Source of the DNA: JBMOKT01 sp049323895
Lineage (GTDB): Bacteria; Bacillota; Peptococcia; Peptococcales; BICA1-8
Assembly (NCBI GenBank): GCA_049323895.1
Contig: JBMOKT010000023.1
Span: 189,563 to 253,562 of the forward strand
Length of the DNA stretch: 64,000 bases
Direction: 5' to 3'
The translations under genes and the position numbers were made by a program. This document shows, piece by piece, positions 9,301 to 17,014 of the stretch. How positions within the stretch are numbered: position 1 is the first letter of the stretch; each line of letters begins with the position of its first letter. The notes below the pieces were generated by a model. It made no database searches. It was not told where the DNA came from and was given only the letters and a program-made list of their open reading frames with translations.

Positions 9301-9952
9301 CGACATCTCTTATTGTCGGTTCCATACTCTCCGATTGAATGCCAATATGCGCTCTAATGATAGGTCTATCTTCTAATTCTTTAACCTGCTTTATTCTTTC
9401 TTTTAAAAAGTCCGACCATTCTATCTCTTTCTTAGTACTAATGGTTTTCCCATCCGCAAAAGCCTCTAGTTCTTCCATTGTTATGTAATCATCAACTATT
9501 AGTTCAAAAAAGTTTATAAATTCAGGTTTCTTTTTATATTCCTCTTGAATTTTTTTGAAATCATAATTCCGTTGATCTTCCGGAGTGAATTTGTCTTCTA
9601 ATACTTCTTTGCCGGTCATGGCTCTAACCAGATTTGCCGCTGTCCTTAAACCACCAAAGCAGTATCTAATACCGCTGTGTTTGGGATCTATGCCATGTCT
9701 CCAGGCTTTTCCCACAAATTCCTCTATTAGTTTATCAACATGTAGGTCTCCCAGACGACTTGAAATAGCAACTACCTCAGGCCGAGATTCTCTAATTTTA
9801 TTTATACAATCCTGTATTGGAACAGCCGGGCCCAATTTTATGGCTACAAATCCCTTACCCCTATCTTCCATCCATTCGGCAAATGTTTCAACACCTAAAG
9901 AGTGAACACAATCTCCAATGGAACCTGCTAAAACCCTATATTTTTTCCCCAT
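6305..9952 (-). CDS. B12-dependent mutase-like fusion protein with GlmL-type reactivase domain
   Basis: 1215 residues from the ATG at 9952, which has a GGAGG site (a longer frame exists but lacks one). Residues 1-110 form a cobalamin-binding Rossmann domain with D14-x2-H17-x2-G20 (GDCVHSLG), a variant of the DxHxxG base-off B12 motif. Residues about 180-640 look like a barrel-type catalytic region with NDPHQW and FPEAHHEARAGD; this part resembles mutase E-type subunits but I cannot name the substrate. From about 690 onward it is an ASKHA ATPase of the GlmL/MutL type: VVDFGSTFSKIG, ILIAGGTNEGGD, MALDIGGCTTDFYV. GlmL is normally a separate protein beside glutamate mutase. The likely role is a carbon-skeleton or amino-group rearrangement with built-in cofactor care. 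Confidence 0.75.
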   Translation of the reverse strand: MGKKYRVLAGSIGDCVHSLGVETFAEWMEDRGKGFVAIKLGPAVPIQDCINKIRESRPEVVAISSRLGDLHVDKLIEEFVGKAWRHGIDPKHSGIRYCFGGLRTAANLVRAMTGKEVLEDKFTPEDQRNYDFKKIQEEYKKKPEFINFFELIVDDYITMEELEAFADGKTISTKKEIEWSDFLKERIKQVKELEDRPIIRAHIGIQSESMEPTIRDVEKVSDAGCVEIISLAPDQPCQAFLTKFIRGEEDPDRYLRGQGGAPIRTKEDLKALKEATKRGNFPLSRIYSGTDELVELAKTFEETLNMGFAAVPIFFYNELDGRGPISIEDSFQEHFDVIKWWAEQGKPLEINDPHQWQLRNCTDDMYVVDHILAGIIALKLGIKDYVMQLMFDLPPEIDPMYDLAKMKAAYEIIEPLTRHFEFNIIKETRGGLSSFPPNLDEAKGHLAMTTYWQMFMEPEIVHVVSFPEAHHEARAGDIIESCDIVKNIFKNFKRSVQPDIFGDSRVDARKKDLKQGAMYNILHLAVMGGYEGQVTFDNFYEWAVDVQEALTRKNPVDQEKHFENMLLDFINEENYPTKSCGLMTPDNLELALQVGLFQAPQITVIDKRYELVGKCRTKMLDGKCVIDEFDGIKIKDEFERVDIVRKRNPWYFYKNISQADEESSISELAEDIEEVVAEFRKQVGVTNFKDKKVLVVDFGSTFSKIGILDTGKDEFELKYVPTTVDDIREGLANGLGVLAECQKAGNWEPLAKKMNEFDIKLPCSSAKGGLKMVTVSLVEEESGFAANLASLTAGAKLLNSYAGKLSDEQAKYIYEEDQPEIILIAGGTNEGGDTATQLHNVEILAKHAENSKAYAKYGVPVIYAGNEDIQDKVGEIFSKAGVDVRFTSNVMPEVNTYNIEAVNETIRELFQTVIIRGKGFDVIEEFMDAKFIPTPRACFLGINLLAKGYGKEKGIGNIMALDIGGCTTDFYVNVLDNPLYDYPGKDPKKKVKRTILKTPNTPLAFRRVEGKYGMAYNAENLMDLEEYKTGELNKKLDNFFNQKFSDFQKGEDSFSAFVEEANGRFHIKLGELLKWIHKNPHMLPTTIAWSSVYAWFARQIMKIATENNTGYVKETETYFLQYGVNLFTEPCTTLLIGGTIYHKCKANTPEHIDELKLIVEGSLHDEQEPYTLRPNGQVLLDASYLISTVGGLYGRLDPEGALRIMKKYLKNIQDL

Positions 9953-10033
9953 AAGCAATACCTCCAATATTAAAAATTGTGTAGGAAAACCTACTAAGCC
10001 TGTTTCATTCACTAGTACTTTATCAACCGGTGC

Positions 10034-11266
10034 CTAGTTCTGGATTCTCAATTCTCCTGTTACCTCCTCCTTCCAGAGTTGACCTTTCACAGCTGCTACC
10101 ATTGAATTCAGATTTGTAATTCCGTAGTTAAAGGGCACTCTGGTCTCGGCTAAATTTCCTCCCCGAAGTTGACCGTCAATTAAATACTCTTTATTAATCC
10201 ATTTACTAGTGGTATTCAGCACTTGGTCTATCATCGGTGTTGCAACTCCGCAAATTTGAGCAATAGCCTTTGTTACTACAAGTCCTGTTGGAACATCTTC
10301 AGTCAGATACCTTGAGGAAAAATCAGGATAGTAACCGTCAGCTTTTTTTATCATTGGAGCCTTAAGGCCATCATAGGCCTTATTCGTAATAAATGCTGAA
10401 ACTAAACTAGAAGTGTCTTTAATTGAACTCCCATATGTATCAAAAAGCCATTTTTTCAAATCTTTTACTTCCTCTAAACTCAACCCAGGAAATGCTTTTT
10501 CTATTGCGTATTTAATACTTTGGATTTCCTGGGACATTTTTTCAAGTATTGAACCAATTTCTTCATTTACACCCTGATAAAAAAGCAGGGACTCAGGGTA
10601 AGGTAAACCTTCATAATTCTTGAATAAACCATACATAATTCCCGGATGAACAATCTGACCTATATTGCTTAAGGACACAGCTAATACATTTTCCACGGGA
10701 TAAAATCTAGCAAAGGTAAGCTTACTCAGAATTTCTGCTGTTTCTTTTGCCTTTTCAGGAGGAATAGCAGCAACACCAATTTTATCTTTCGTTCCAACAA
10801 CCTTGACCTTCTTTCCTGGCGACTCAAGTCTGCAGGCCCAGGGTAATGTTTGTGCAGCAAAAAGAATTATATTTTCTGCATAATTATCCTTTAATATAGA
10901 CGGAAAACTAAATTCAAAACCACTGCGTGCTGGGAGGGCACCGATTAATACTTTTTCCTTTAAATATGGAGCAATAGCTTTTAGCATTATTTCATGGGAA
11001 TAGGCTGGGGCTATAAAAACTATTAAATCTGCTCCCTGACAGATTGAGGGGCTTTGGGAAATAATATCTACCTTTTCTTTAATAATGGAACCACTGAAAA
11101 CTACTTCAATCCCGCCATTTTCTTCCATAGCCTCTTTGATTAACTTTGCTTCATCTTTATATGGTGCATATATCCCTACTAAACCATTTGAGCCTAAATA
11201 TGCTTTTGCTAGTACCGCAAAAACGTGGGCACCATTACCTCCACCACACACAATTACTTTTTTCAT
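10034..11266 (-). CDS. NAD/NADP octopine/nopaline dehydrogenase family protein
   Basis: 410 residues. The N-terminal MKKVIVCGGGNGAHVFAVLA is the Rossmann nucleotide-binding loop seen in opine dehydrogenases, and the C-terminal half carries the alpha-helical octopine-dehydrogenase domain (LSNIGQIVHPGIMYGL with the conserved His). Such enzymes make or oxidise N-(carboxyalkyl) amino acids (opines). In a catabolic operon it most likely oxidises an opine to an amino acid plus a keto acid. It is the first gene of the minus-strand operon and faces the GntR gene. The ribosome site is weak. Confidence 0.8.
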   Translation of the reverse strand: MKKVIVCGGGNGAHVFAVLAKAYLGSNGLVGIYAPYKDEAKLIKEAMEENGGIEVVFSGSIIKEKVDIISQSPSICQGADLIVFIAPAYSHEIMLKAIAPYLKEKVLIGALPARSGFEFSFPSILKDNYAENIILFAAQTLPWACRLESPGKKVKVVGTKDKIGVAAIPPEKAKETAEILSKLTFARFYPVENVLAVSLSNIGQIVHPGIMYGLFKNYEGLPYPESLLFYQGVNEEIGSILEKMSQEIQSIKYAIEKAFPGLSLEEVKDLKKWLFDTYGSSIKDTSSLVSAFITNKAYDGLKAPMIKKADGYYPDFSSRYLTEDVPTGLVVTKAIAQICGVATPMIDQVLNTTSKWINKEYLIDGQLRGGNLAETRVPFNYGITNLNSMVAAVKGQLWKEEVTGELRIQN

Positions 11267-11297
11267 AATATAACAACACCACGCCCAATTTTTATAC

Positions 11298-11309
11298 TGG
11301 TAATTACCA
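11298..11309. promoter_or_regulatory. Palindrome TGGTAATTACCA, candidate GntR operator
   Basis: A perfect 12-bp palindrome lies 32 bases upstream of the opine-dehydrogenase start and in the divergent region shared with the GntR gene. HutC-type GntR regulators commonly bind GGTxxxxACC-like palindromes next to their own gene. Assignment as operator is inferred from shape and position. Confidence 0.5.
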
Positions 11310-11469
11310 CTTTACTAATTGGTTCTATATATATGCAGAAAATCCTGCAAATATTTTGATTATTTTTAATTTTTTATTTTTTATTTTTTTACACTGGCAA
11401 AAACATTCTTATAGTTAATTAAATTTGTTATAATAATCATTGCAATACCGCTTGAATAGGAGGGAAAAA

Positions 11470-12222
11470 ATGATTTCTAAAAATGATTCAGTTCCTTTAC
11501 ACAAACAGGTTGAAGCTATCTTAAAAGATTTAATTATAAACAAGCTTAAACCCGATGATCAGATCCCATCAGAAAGGGATTTGTGCAAGATGTACGGTTT
11601 AAGCCGAACCACTATTCGCCAGGCAATTAATAAAGAGGTAAATGAGGGAAATCTTTATAGAATTCAAGGTAAAGGCACCTTTGTTGCTAAACCTAAAATT
11701 TATCAAGAGCTATTTAAAATGTCTTCATTTAAAGAAACGATACTTGCTAGAGGCATGAAACCAAAGATGATGATTTATAGTTCGGATTTTTTAATTGCCA
11801 ACTTGCAAACGGCAACTCTTTTAAATATAAGCCCCCATGAAGAGATACTTAAAATCATTTTGGTTGGTTATGCCGATGAAGAGCCTATCGCTCTTTATAA
11901 ATCTTATTTGCCGGCTGGTCTAGGACAACTTACCCTAAAGGAAGCTGAAAAATGCGAAAAGAATGGTGAGGCCTTTTCTACTTTTGAGCTTTATAAAAAC
12001 TGTTGTGATGTCGAACCACATATTACCAATCAGACCTTTGAAGCAATTTTGCCCAATGATTTTAGTGCCAAGGTTTTAAAAATTTGTAATAACCAACCAG
12101 TATTTAAAGTAACCTCCCTTGTTTACACCAAAGAAAATAAACCTATCGAATACAAAGAGGCATATTATCGAGGTGATAAGTTTAAATTTAATATAAGCAG
12201 AAAGCATATCATTACTCCATAA
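11470..12222 (+). CDS. GntR-family regulator, HutC/UTRA subfamily
   Basis: 250 residues from the ATG at 11470, which has an AGGAGGG site 6 bases upstream. Residues about 8-75 are the winged helix (VPLHKQVEAILKDLI, IPSERDLCKMYGLSRTTIRQA, GKGTFVA). The rest is a UTRA effector-binding domain (EILKIILVGYADEEPIALYKSYLP, FKVTSLVYTKENKPIEYKEAYYRGDKF). It is divergent from the opine/B12/TRAP operon and is followed by its own terminator, so it very likely controls that operon in response to its substrate. Confidence 0.9.
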   Translation: MISKNDSVPLHKQVEAILKDLIINKLKPDDQIPSERDLCKMYGLSRTTIRQAINKEVNEGNLYRIQGKGTFVAKPKIYQELFKMSSFKETILARGMKPKMMIYSSDFLIANLQTATLLNISPHEEILKIILVGYADEEPIALYKSYLPAGLGQLTLKEAEKCEKNGEAFSTFELYKNCCDVEPHITNQTFEAILPNDFSAKVLKICNNQPVFKVTSLVYTKENKPIEYKEAYYRGDKFKFNISRKHIITP

Positions 12223-12223
12223 G

Positions 12224-12250
12224 AAAAACGGGCAAAGCCCGTTTTCTTAC
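12224..12250 (+). terminator. Terminator of the GntR gene
   Basis: Stem AAAACGGGC/GCCCGTTTT with a 3-base loop immediately after the GntR stop codon, followed by a T-rich stretch. Confidence 0.8.
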
Positions 12251-12320
12251 TTCTTTTAATCTTGGGTGCTTCTATTTTAGGTTAATTCCTCATGGATATC
12301 ATGTTTTCTCCAATAAAGAA

Positions 12321-12518
12321 CTACAAACTAGGGTGCAGCTCCTTTAGGGAAGAGAATAAACACCTTTTTGGAGATACGATCTTTTCTTCTTTCTTCAAAT
12401 CCTTAATTACTTTATTAACTTCCTTTTTATCTAACTCTGCTTTTTCTGCAATATCTCCTGCTTTTAAAAGTTCAGCAGAATCTGCTAATGTTTTTAATAC
12501 TGCTTCTTTTACTTCCAC
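12321..12518 (-). CDS. Small winged-helix DNA-binding protein
   Basis: 65 residues starting at a GTG (12516-12518) with GGAGG upstream. The sequence ...KAGDIAEKAELDKKEVNKVIKDLKKEEKIVSPKRC reads as a complete helix-turn-helix with a short wing, like small MarR/HTH-type proteins common in Clostridia. It is transcribed alone, between the GntR gene and the DAACS symporter gene. Target unknown. Confidence 0.65.
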   Translation of the reverse strand: MEVKEAVLKTLADSAELLKAGDIAEKAELDKKEVNKVIKDLKKEEKIVSPKRCLFSSLKELHPSL

Positions 12519-12730
12519 CTCTACAACCTCCTACTATAATGTCGTTTTATTACAGAAAATATATCATGCCTTAAAAAATGAATATCATGATACTACCATC
12601 AAACACACAAATATCAGTCTTCCTAAACTCAATTTATTACTGAAAATATAGAAACTTTTCACAAAATCCGTGTATTATGTTATTATATATTTTGTCGAAA
12701 AGATTATTTTAATCATTAGGAGGTTTTAGC

Positions 12731-13882
12731 ATGCGATTAGGTTTACTGCCCAAACTCATTTTAGGTATTATTACAGGTATTTTACTAGGTTCATTCATGC
12801 CTGAAATCTTTATTAGGATTTTTGTTACTTTTAAAGATATCTTCGGTCAATTTTTAGGCTACATTATTCCCTTTATAATTATCGCCTTTGTGGCTCCGGG
12901 TATTGCTGATCTCGGTAAAGATGCCGGTAAGCTTTTGGGTATCACGACAGGTCTTGCTTACCTATCAACCATTACGGCCGGATTTGCTGCCTTTTTTATT
13001 GGTAAAGCAATTTTGCCTTCGTTGGTAACTGCAGGAACTGCATCTAATCCAGAAGAAGCATTATTAACCGGTCTGATGCAAATTAAGATTGATCCTATGA
13101 TGGGGGTAATGACAGCTTTAGTAACAGCTTTTTTATTAGGTTTAGGAATGGCATCAATTAACAATAAAAGCTTATATGGTGTCATGGATGATTTTAAACT
13201 TATTATTGAAAAAGTAATTGCAAAGCTTATCATCCCTTTGCTGCCAATTTATATTGCCGCTGTATTTGCTAATATGACTTACGCAGGGGAAATTGCCCAT
13301 ACAATGGCTACCTTTATTAAGGTTTTTGCTTTAATAATTATTTTGCATTCGGCCTATCTTTTGACCATGTATTTTGTTTCCGGTACTATTTCAGGTGTTA
13401 ATCCATTAAAAGCTTTAAAAAATATGCTGCCTGCCTATTTTACTGCAATCGGAACCCAATCCTCTGCAGCAACTATCCCAGTAACGCTGCGGCAGGCAAA
13501 AAAGAATAATATCTCGGAAGAGGTTGCTGACTTTGCTGTTCCCCTATGTGCTACTATTCATTTAGCCGGGAGCACCATAACCCTTGTTATTTGTTCAATG
13601 GCGGTAATGCTGATTTCGGGAATTGTTCCGGAAATCAGTTCATATTTGACTTTTATTTTAATGTTAGGTATCACTATGATAGCTGCCCCTGGAGTACCGG
13701 GAGGAGCAGTTATGGCAGCCCTTGGTTTATTAGAACTGTACCTTGGCTTCGGAGAAACAGCAAATGCATTAATGATAGCTTTATATTTAACCCAAGATAG
13801 CTTTGGAACTGCAACAAATGTTACAGGTGATGGAGCAATCGCATTATTAGTGGACAAAGCAAATAGTTTATTTAAAAAATAA
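12731..13882 (+). CDS. Dicarboxylate/amino acid:cation symporter (DAACS family)
   Basis: 383 residues, about eight membrane segments plus re-entrant loops. The GTQSSAATIPVTLRQA serine-rich hairpin, the VPLCATIHLAGST segment, the APGVPGGAVMAAL hairpin and the LTQDSFGTATNVTGDGAIALLVDK C-terminal helix are signatures of Na+-coupled glutamate/aspartate/serine transporters (GltP/GltT/SstT). AGGAGG lies just before the ATG. It probably imports or exchanges an acidic or neutral amino acid linked to the neighbouring catabolic operon; the exact substrate is not visible. Confidence 0.9.
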   Translation: MRLGLLPKLILGIITGILLGSFMPEIFIRIFVTFKDIFGQFLGYIIPFIIIAFVAPGIADLGKDAGKLLGITTGLAYLSTITAGFAAFFIGKAILPSLVTAGTASNPEEALLTGLMQIKIDPMMGVMTALVTAFLLGLGMASINNKSLYGVMDDFKLIIEKVIAKLIIPLLPIYIAAVFANMTYAGEIAHTMATFIKVFALIIILHSAYLLTMYFVSGTISGVNPLKALKNMLPAYFTAIGTQSSAATIPVTLRQAKKNNISEEVADFAVPLCATIHLAGSTITLVICSMAVMLISGIVPEISSYLTFILMLGITMIAAPGVPGGAVMAALGLLELYLGFGETANALMIALYLTQDSFGTATNVTGDGAIALLVDKANSLFKK

Positions 13883-13896
13883 AACCATGTACTAAA

Positions 13897-13930
13897 AACC
13901 CAGAGTCAAAACGACTCTGGGTTAATTTTT
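13897..13930. terminator. Bidirectional terminator between symporter and GHL10 genes
   Basis: Perfect 11-bp stem AACCCAGAGTC/GACTCTGGGTT with loop AAAAC and a T run on the right; an A-rich left side also allows use on the minus strand, where the convergent GHL10 gene ends. Confidence 0.8.
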
Positions 13931-14006
13931 GCCTTTATTTTCTATATCCATTGAAAATATGAAAAGGGAATTGTCGTAAATAAATAACTCAAGTCCCTTT
14001 ACTTTT

Positions 14007-15401
14007 TTATTTATTTGTTACATTGAGATAATCAGCACTTGCCCAACCGGTTTGCCCATTGTTCATTCTAATATTATACCATCCTGGCTGGCTGCTTAGA
14101 ACTGTTACCTTTGTCCCCCGTGATAACTTTGTCAAAACAGGATATTTCAGTCCACTACCGCTTCTAATATTTAATACTCTGGCAGTAGTAGTTCCTGTTT
14201 TAATCTCTACTGGTGCTGGTGATGAATTAATCACCACATTGGGTATTATACTGCGGCTTGTATCAAGTTTTACCAATTGATTAACTGAAGCTATCTTTTC
14301 TACGCAGCCTGCTGTATTTGCCAAGAGATTTTTCATGCCATAATAGAAACTTCCGTTTACTTCTGGGTATTTTTGATTAACTCTTTTCTGTATATCTATT
14401 TCTCTAACTACAGCATCCTTATAAAGACCATGACCAATATATAAATCTACATTAGTCCCTTTAACTTCGTCTGACCACCATTTGACTAATGTTTCGTAGT
14501 CAGCTGACTTATGTCCTGTTTCCCAATAAATTTGCGGCACTACATAATCAATCCATTGATTTTTAATCCAGGTTCTTGTATCTCCATAAACATAATAGTA
14601 GGATTCAGTACCCGATGTTTCAGAGCCTGTCGCATCGGTAGAGGTATTTTTCCAAATGCCCATGGGACTTATGCCAAATAAAATATGATTATTGATATTT
14701 TTAACAGCTGTACTTACCCCTTGAACCATGTCATTGACATGCTGGATTCTAGTTTTAGTCACCGCTCCATCCTTGCTTTCACCTTGCGGAAGAGGATATC
14801 TTGCCGGATAGAAATAATCATCAAAGTGGATTGCATCAACATTATAATTTCTTATTATTTCTACAACAGTTGCAATGATGTGGTTCTTAACCTGCGGCAA
14901 TTCAGGATTGTAATACAAAGAATTATTATGGCTAATAACCCAGCCCGGGTTTAATCGGGCAGGATGCTTTTCACTAAGTAGGCTCAAATCAGTACCTGAT
15001 GTGGTTACCCTATAAGGATTAAGCCAAGCGTGAAAAGCCATGCCTCTCTTATGGGCTTCCTGGACCATAAATGCTAAAGGATCATAACCCGGATCCTTTC
15101 CTTGGGTTCCTGTCAGAACATCTGACCAGGGGTTAATAGCAGACTTATATAAAGCATCTGCTTTCGGTCTAACCTGAACCACTACAGTGTTTATACCTGC
15201 GACCTTAAGCTTGTCCAATTTTTCTATGTATTCTTTTTTTTGAGCAGCCACATCATTTTTAGTGCTTGGAAAGTCAATGTTGAAAACTGTTGCCATCCAG
15301 ACAGCTTCCATTTTTTGAGGGGAGGGCGCTGCCACAGTATTTGGAATAAAACTAATAGTTGCAAAAGTAAAAACAATTATCATACATAATATTTTTTTCA
15401 A
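14007..15401 (-). CDS. GHL10-family (DUF187) glycosyl hydrolase-like protein with C-terminal SH3 domain
   Basis: 464 residues from a TTG at 15401 that has an AGGGGGG site. An N-terminal signal peptide (KKILCMIIVFTFATISFIPNTVAA) precedes a GHL10 barrel: EAVWMATVFNIDFPS, GINTVVVQVRPKADALY, FHAWLNPYRV and DAIHFDDYFYPAR, the last with the acidic residues expected at the active site. Residues about 400-464 form a bacterial SH3 domain (RVLNIRSGSGLKYPVL ... GQTGWASADYLNV) that binds cell wall. It is exported and likely acts on or at peptidoglycan or another surface polysaccharide. Confidence 0.9.
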   Translation of the reverse strand: MKKILCMIIVFTFATISFIPNTVAAPSPQKMEAVWMATVFNIDFPSTKNDVAAQKKEYIEKLDKLKVAGINTVVVQVRPKADALYKSAINPWSDVLTGTQGKDPGYDPLAFMVQEAHKRGMAFHAWLNPYRVTTSGTDLSLLSEKHPARLNPGWVISHNNSLYYNPELPQVKNHIIATVVEIIRNYNVDAIHFDDYFYPARYPLPQGESKDGAVTKTRIQHVNDMVQGVSTAVKNINNHILFGISPMGIWKNTSTDATGSETSGTESYYYVYGDTRTWIKNQWIDYVVPQIYWETGHKSADYETLVKWWSDEVKGTNVDLYIGHGLYKDAVVREIDIQKRVNQKYPEVNGSFYYGMKNLLANTAGCVEKIASVNQLVKLDTSRSIIPNVVINSSPAPVEIKTGTTTARVLNIRSGSGLKYPVLTKLSRGTKVTVLSSQPGWYNIRMNNGQTGWASADYLNVTNK

Positions 15402-15552
15402 AAAATTTCCCCCTAAAAAAAACACTTTATATTTAAAACATTCTAATTAACATGCCATTTTTTGTACATATTTGTTGTATTTTATCATAATACATACTTT
15501 GTATCAATTAGACCCTAGTTGCGATAAAAGGAGAAATCCCCTGAATGAAATC

Positions 15553-15604
15553 AAAAAAAGAGGTTAATTGCGAATAGGCACCTATGGCAATAAACCTCTT
15601 TTTC
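15553..15604. terminator. Long hairpin terminator
   Basis: A 17-base arm (15555-15571) pairs with 15587-15603 with one bulge-free stretch of AAAAAGAGGTT, and an inner ATAGG/CCTAT extends it. It lies right after the stop of the EAL remnant on the minus strand and probably once terminated that gene. Confidence 0.65.
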
Positions 15605-15609
15605 ATTTG

Positions 15610-15760
15610 CTAAGTTTCTTGCACTAGCCTTTCTTCAAGCATTTTAATTGCCTCGTCTTCGGTCACAGGCTTACTAAAGAAATAGCCTTGGATAAGATGA
15701 TCCCCACCAATTCTTGCGAGTAAGTGTTTGTTAGGCAGGTGAGAAAGCCGTTTAAAACTT
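15610..15760 (-). pseudogene. C-terminal remnant of an EAL-domain (c-di-GMP phosphodiesterase) gene
   Basis: The minus-strand frame ending at 15610 reads GGDHLIQGYFFSKPVTEDEAI and then a short helix ending LEERLVQET. That is the terminal part of EAL domains (typical ...DYIQGYYFSKP...). No start or catalytic EAL motif remains, so only about 50 codons of a deleted gene survive. The 15780-16110 stretch has no gene; a minus-strand piece reading LRRAIGDAEADVALILIT near 15960 resembles the tail of a DnaQ-type exonuclease but is too short to call. Confidence 0.6.
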
Positions 15761-16147
15761 TTTATTTTTTTCATTAAATTACCTTAATTTGTAATAGTTT
15801 ATTCAATTATATTACGTAGACAAAAAAACAGCAACCTTGACATTTATTTGCATAAAACGCTGTAGATCAACATCACCCCAAGGGAGATTTTTTGTACTTA
15901 TTAAGAAAGTATATTTTTACAAGGTAATAAGTATAAGTGCAACATCGGCTTCCGCATCTCCAATGGCTCGGCGTAAGCCCTGTTTTTCTAATCTTCTTAA
16001 TTAAATAACAAAACCACCCTTTTTAGGTAGGTCTAAAAATATTTCAAATACTATATAATTCCTATAACAACATATCAACTATCTTCGGGCAAGTAAAAAT
16101 TGGAATATTAATAAACTCATCTTTAAGTATTTAAAGGAGGGATATAA

Positions 16148-17014
16148 TTGTCCAAATTAAACCCTGAAATTGGATTGCCAAGAATCCCCTTCACTTCTGA
16201 GGTTGCAAAAGTAAACCCACCTAAAGGAAAAATGAATAGGAATGAAATTACTTTTCAGCATTCTTGGGAGCTGTTTTTTTACCTTATTGGCAAGGGGATA
16301 AAAAATTTACCTAATATTTTAAAGACTATCCTCCTCCCCCTGGTTATAGTCACCGCCATTAATATTGCTTTAGAATCCATTCCTACCTATTCAGTGCAAG
16401 GCATTGCAAGAACTCTGCTATTCATGTTGGTTTTTGTTACTTCGTCGTATAACTCCATCATTCCCAGAACGCTTTTTTGGATAATAGTATTCACCATAGG
16501 GAAAACCTTATATCGACGCATCAGAAGCGAAGGTGTAAGTAAAGTTTTTGCCGATTTCAGAACCTTTCCGGGAAATCTGCTGGGTGCTAGAAAAAACTTA
16601 GGCATGTTAAGCAATTACATATTACTAGCCTCCGGTGGCGTAGGTTTTATAGCGGCAAATTTCCTTACCAGAAACAACCGTTTTGATAAGGTGCTGGTTA
16701 CCTACGTGATTGCTATTGCACTGGTTAATACCCTGTCCAAGGGGACTAAAACCATGCTGTTCACTGCCTTAAAGCTAATTTACAAGGATTGCGCCGGTTT
16801 TATTAAAAAGGCTGGAGTGTTAACAGATAATAAGATCTTCATTTTGGTTTCCGGTTTTACATTAGGGTTATTATTAAACAGCATTTTCGGTGTAATCAAA
16901 TTAGATTTCGGAGGATATATTTTAGGTTCTTTATTATTAGCTGCAGGCCTGTTATTGATTTTATTTGGCAAAAAAGAGGTGGGGCAAAATCAAGCTAAAA
17001 ACTATAGCAGATAA
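16148..17014 (+). CDS. Multi-spanning membrane protein of the radical SAM operon
   Basis: 288 residues starting at a TTG (16148) with an AAAGGAGGG site. After a polar 40-residue N-terminus there are about six hydrophobic segments (for example ILKTILLPLVIVTAINIAL, TLLFMLVFVTS, YILLASGGVGFIAANFL, GGYILGSLLLAAGLLLILF). No family is recognised. It is the first gene of a tight four-gene operon with the radical SAM enzyme, a Ser-rich-start coiled-coil protein and a 313-residue protein, so it may be the membrane component (export or anchoring) of that system. Confidence 0.65.
   Translation: MSKLNPEIGLPRIPFTSEVAKVNPPKGKMNRNEITFQHSWELFFYLIGKGIKNLPNILKTILLPLVIVTAINIALESIPTYSVQGIARTLLFMLVFVTSSYNSIIPRTLFWIIVFTIGKTLYRRIRSEGVSKVFADFRTFPGNLLGARKNLGMLSNYILLASGGVGFIAANFLTRNNRFDKVLVTYVIAIALVNTLSKGTKTMLFTALKLIYKDCAGFIKKAGVLTDNKIFILVSGFTLGLLLNSIFGVIKLDFGGYILGSLLLAAGLLLILFGKKEVGQNQAKNYSR

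Noticed and set aside
15900..16020. Minus-strand piece reading LRRAIGDAEADVALILIT, like the end of a DnaQ exonuclease
   Set aside because: Too short, no start and only one motif; reported only in passing.
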